DNA from: Hermatobates lingyangjiaoensis
Lineage: Eukaryota; Arthropoda; Insecta; Hemiptera; Hermatobatidae
NCBI GenBank assembly: GCA_026182355.1
Contig: JAPFBL010000602.1
Span: 239,001 to 303,000 of the forward strand
DNA: 64,000 bases
Direction: 5' to 3'
The position numbers were made by a program, and so were the translations under genes. Of this stretch, positions 63,671 to 64,000 are shown piece by piece. The notes below the pieces were generated by a model. That model was given only the letters and a program-made list of their open reading frames with translations, searched no databases and was not told the origin of the DNA. Position 1 is the first letter of the stretch, and every line of letters starts with the position of its first letter.

Positions 63671-63741
63671 AAATGATAGATCGGGATGCGGTCAGTTTCT
63701 TCCGCATTGGAAGAAACTGACCGCATCCCGATCTATCATTT
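63671..63741. repeat. Perfect 33-bp inverted repeat with 5-nt loop
   Basis: Arms 63671-63703 and 63709-63741 contain GATCGGGATGCGGTCAGTTT and its complement around GCATT. The sequence recalls the outer end of family E/E' (GGGACTCGGTCAGTT). TA tracts follow (63750-63810), then (GT)n. Confidence 0.9.
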
Positions 63742-63762
63742 TTTAGTTTTATATATATATAA

Positions 63763-63809
<47 letters not shown>

Positions 63810-64000
63810 AGTAAATGTGTGTATGTGTGTGTGCGTATGTGCATGTGTTTTTAAATAACTTACTAATTTTCATCTTCTTATGAAGTTTTTTTCACCTTTC
63901 TATCAGACATCATACATAATAACTCTCCAAACGATTAATTTTTAATTTCTATTTTTTTTTATTCAATATTTAACGATTACGATTTATTTGAAAAAATCTT
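63742..64000. repeat. (TA)n, (GT)n and AT-rich end of window
   Basis: A TA tract to about 63810, a TG-rich tract at 63815-63850, then AT-rich DNA with no recognisable content. Confidence 0.8.

Overview
This is a repeat-dominated, AT-rich stretch of an animal nuclear genome. It resembles an invertebrate, perhaps an arthropod such as a crustacean, but the sequence does not settle the group. The evidence is the mix of eukaryote-only elements: tRNA-derived SINEs with long target-site duplications, hAT-type elements with 8-bp duplications, a Helitron, a LINE 3' end, many Penelope-like element (PLE) fragments, very long (TA)n and (CT)n tracts, and several satellites. I see no complete host gene, no functional tRNA or rRNA gene, and no intact open coding region.

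The dominant content is a field of PLE-derived cassettes spread from about 2.2 kb to the right edge. Each cassette carries a short motif, CTGANGA, a small hairpin, then GAAA, which has the layout of the type I hammerhead ribozymes known from PLEs. By eye about fifty copies keep both core boxes, in more than fifteen sequence families labelled A to Y here. Where coding sequence follows, the order is motif, then an N-terminal PLE protein segment ending near 'FN..CL.EGLLPKYT', then a (TA)n tract. Many cassettes are head-to-head inverted pairs with a short loop. PLE core fragments also survive: a GIY-YIG endonuclease remnant (14618-14956, minus) and a reverse-transcriptase remnant (15467-15660, minus).

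Layout: 1-275, 76-bp tandem repeat. 1.5-8.4 kb, PLE cassettes, a SINE and a poorly resolved low-complexity block. 9.5-11.1 kb, two hAT-type elements, one inserted in a SINE. 12.5-17 kb, PLE cassettes and the GIY-YIG and RT remnants. 17.1-17.75 kb, 133-bp tandem repeat. 18.2-19.1 kb, nested palindromes. 19.5 kb, SINE. 21.2 kb, a perfect 124-bp palindrome. 23660-27013, a Helitron with both termini. 27.5-44 kb, PLE cassettes with sparse DNA between. 45.2-46.4 kb, 32-bp satellite. 47.5-48.2 kb, 25-bp minisatellite open in all forward frames. 48.6-54 kb, PLE cassettes and a SINE. 54.8-55.1 kb, LINE 3' end. 56.3-63.8 kb, more PLE cassettes.

Nothing here forms a working pathway. The biology is that of interacting and decaying mobile elements, with PLE ends, hammerhead-like RNAs, palindromes and TA microsatellites tightly linked to one another.
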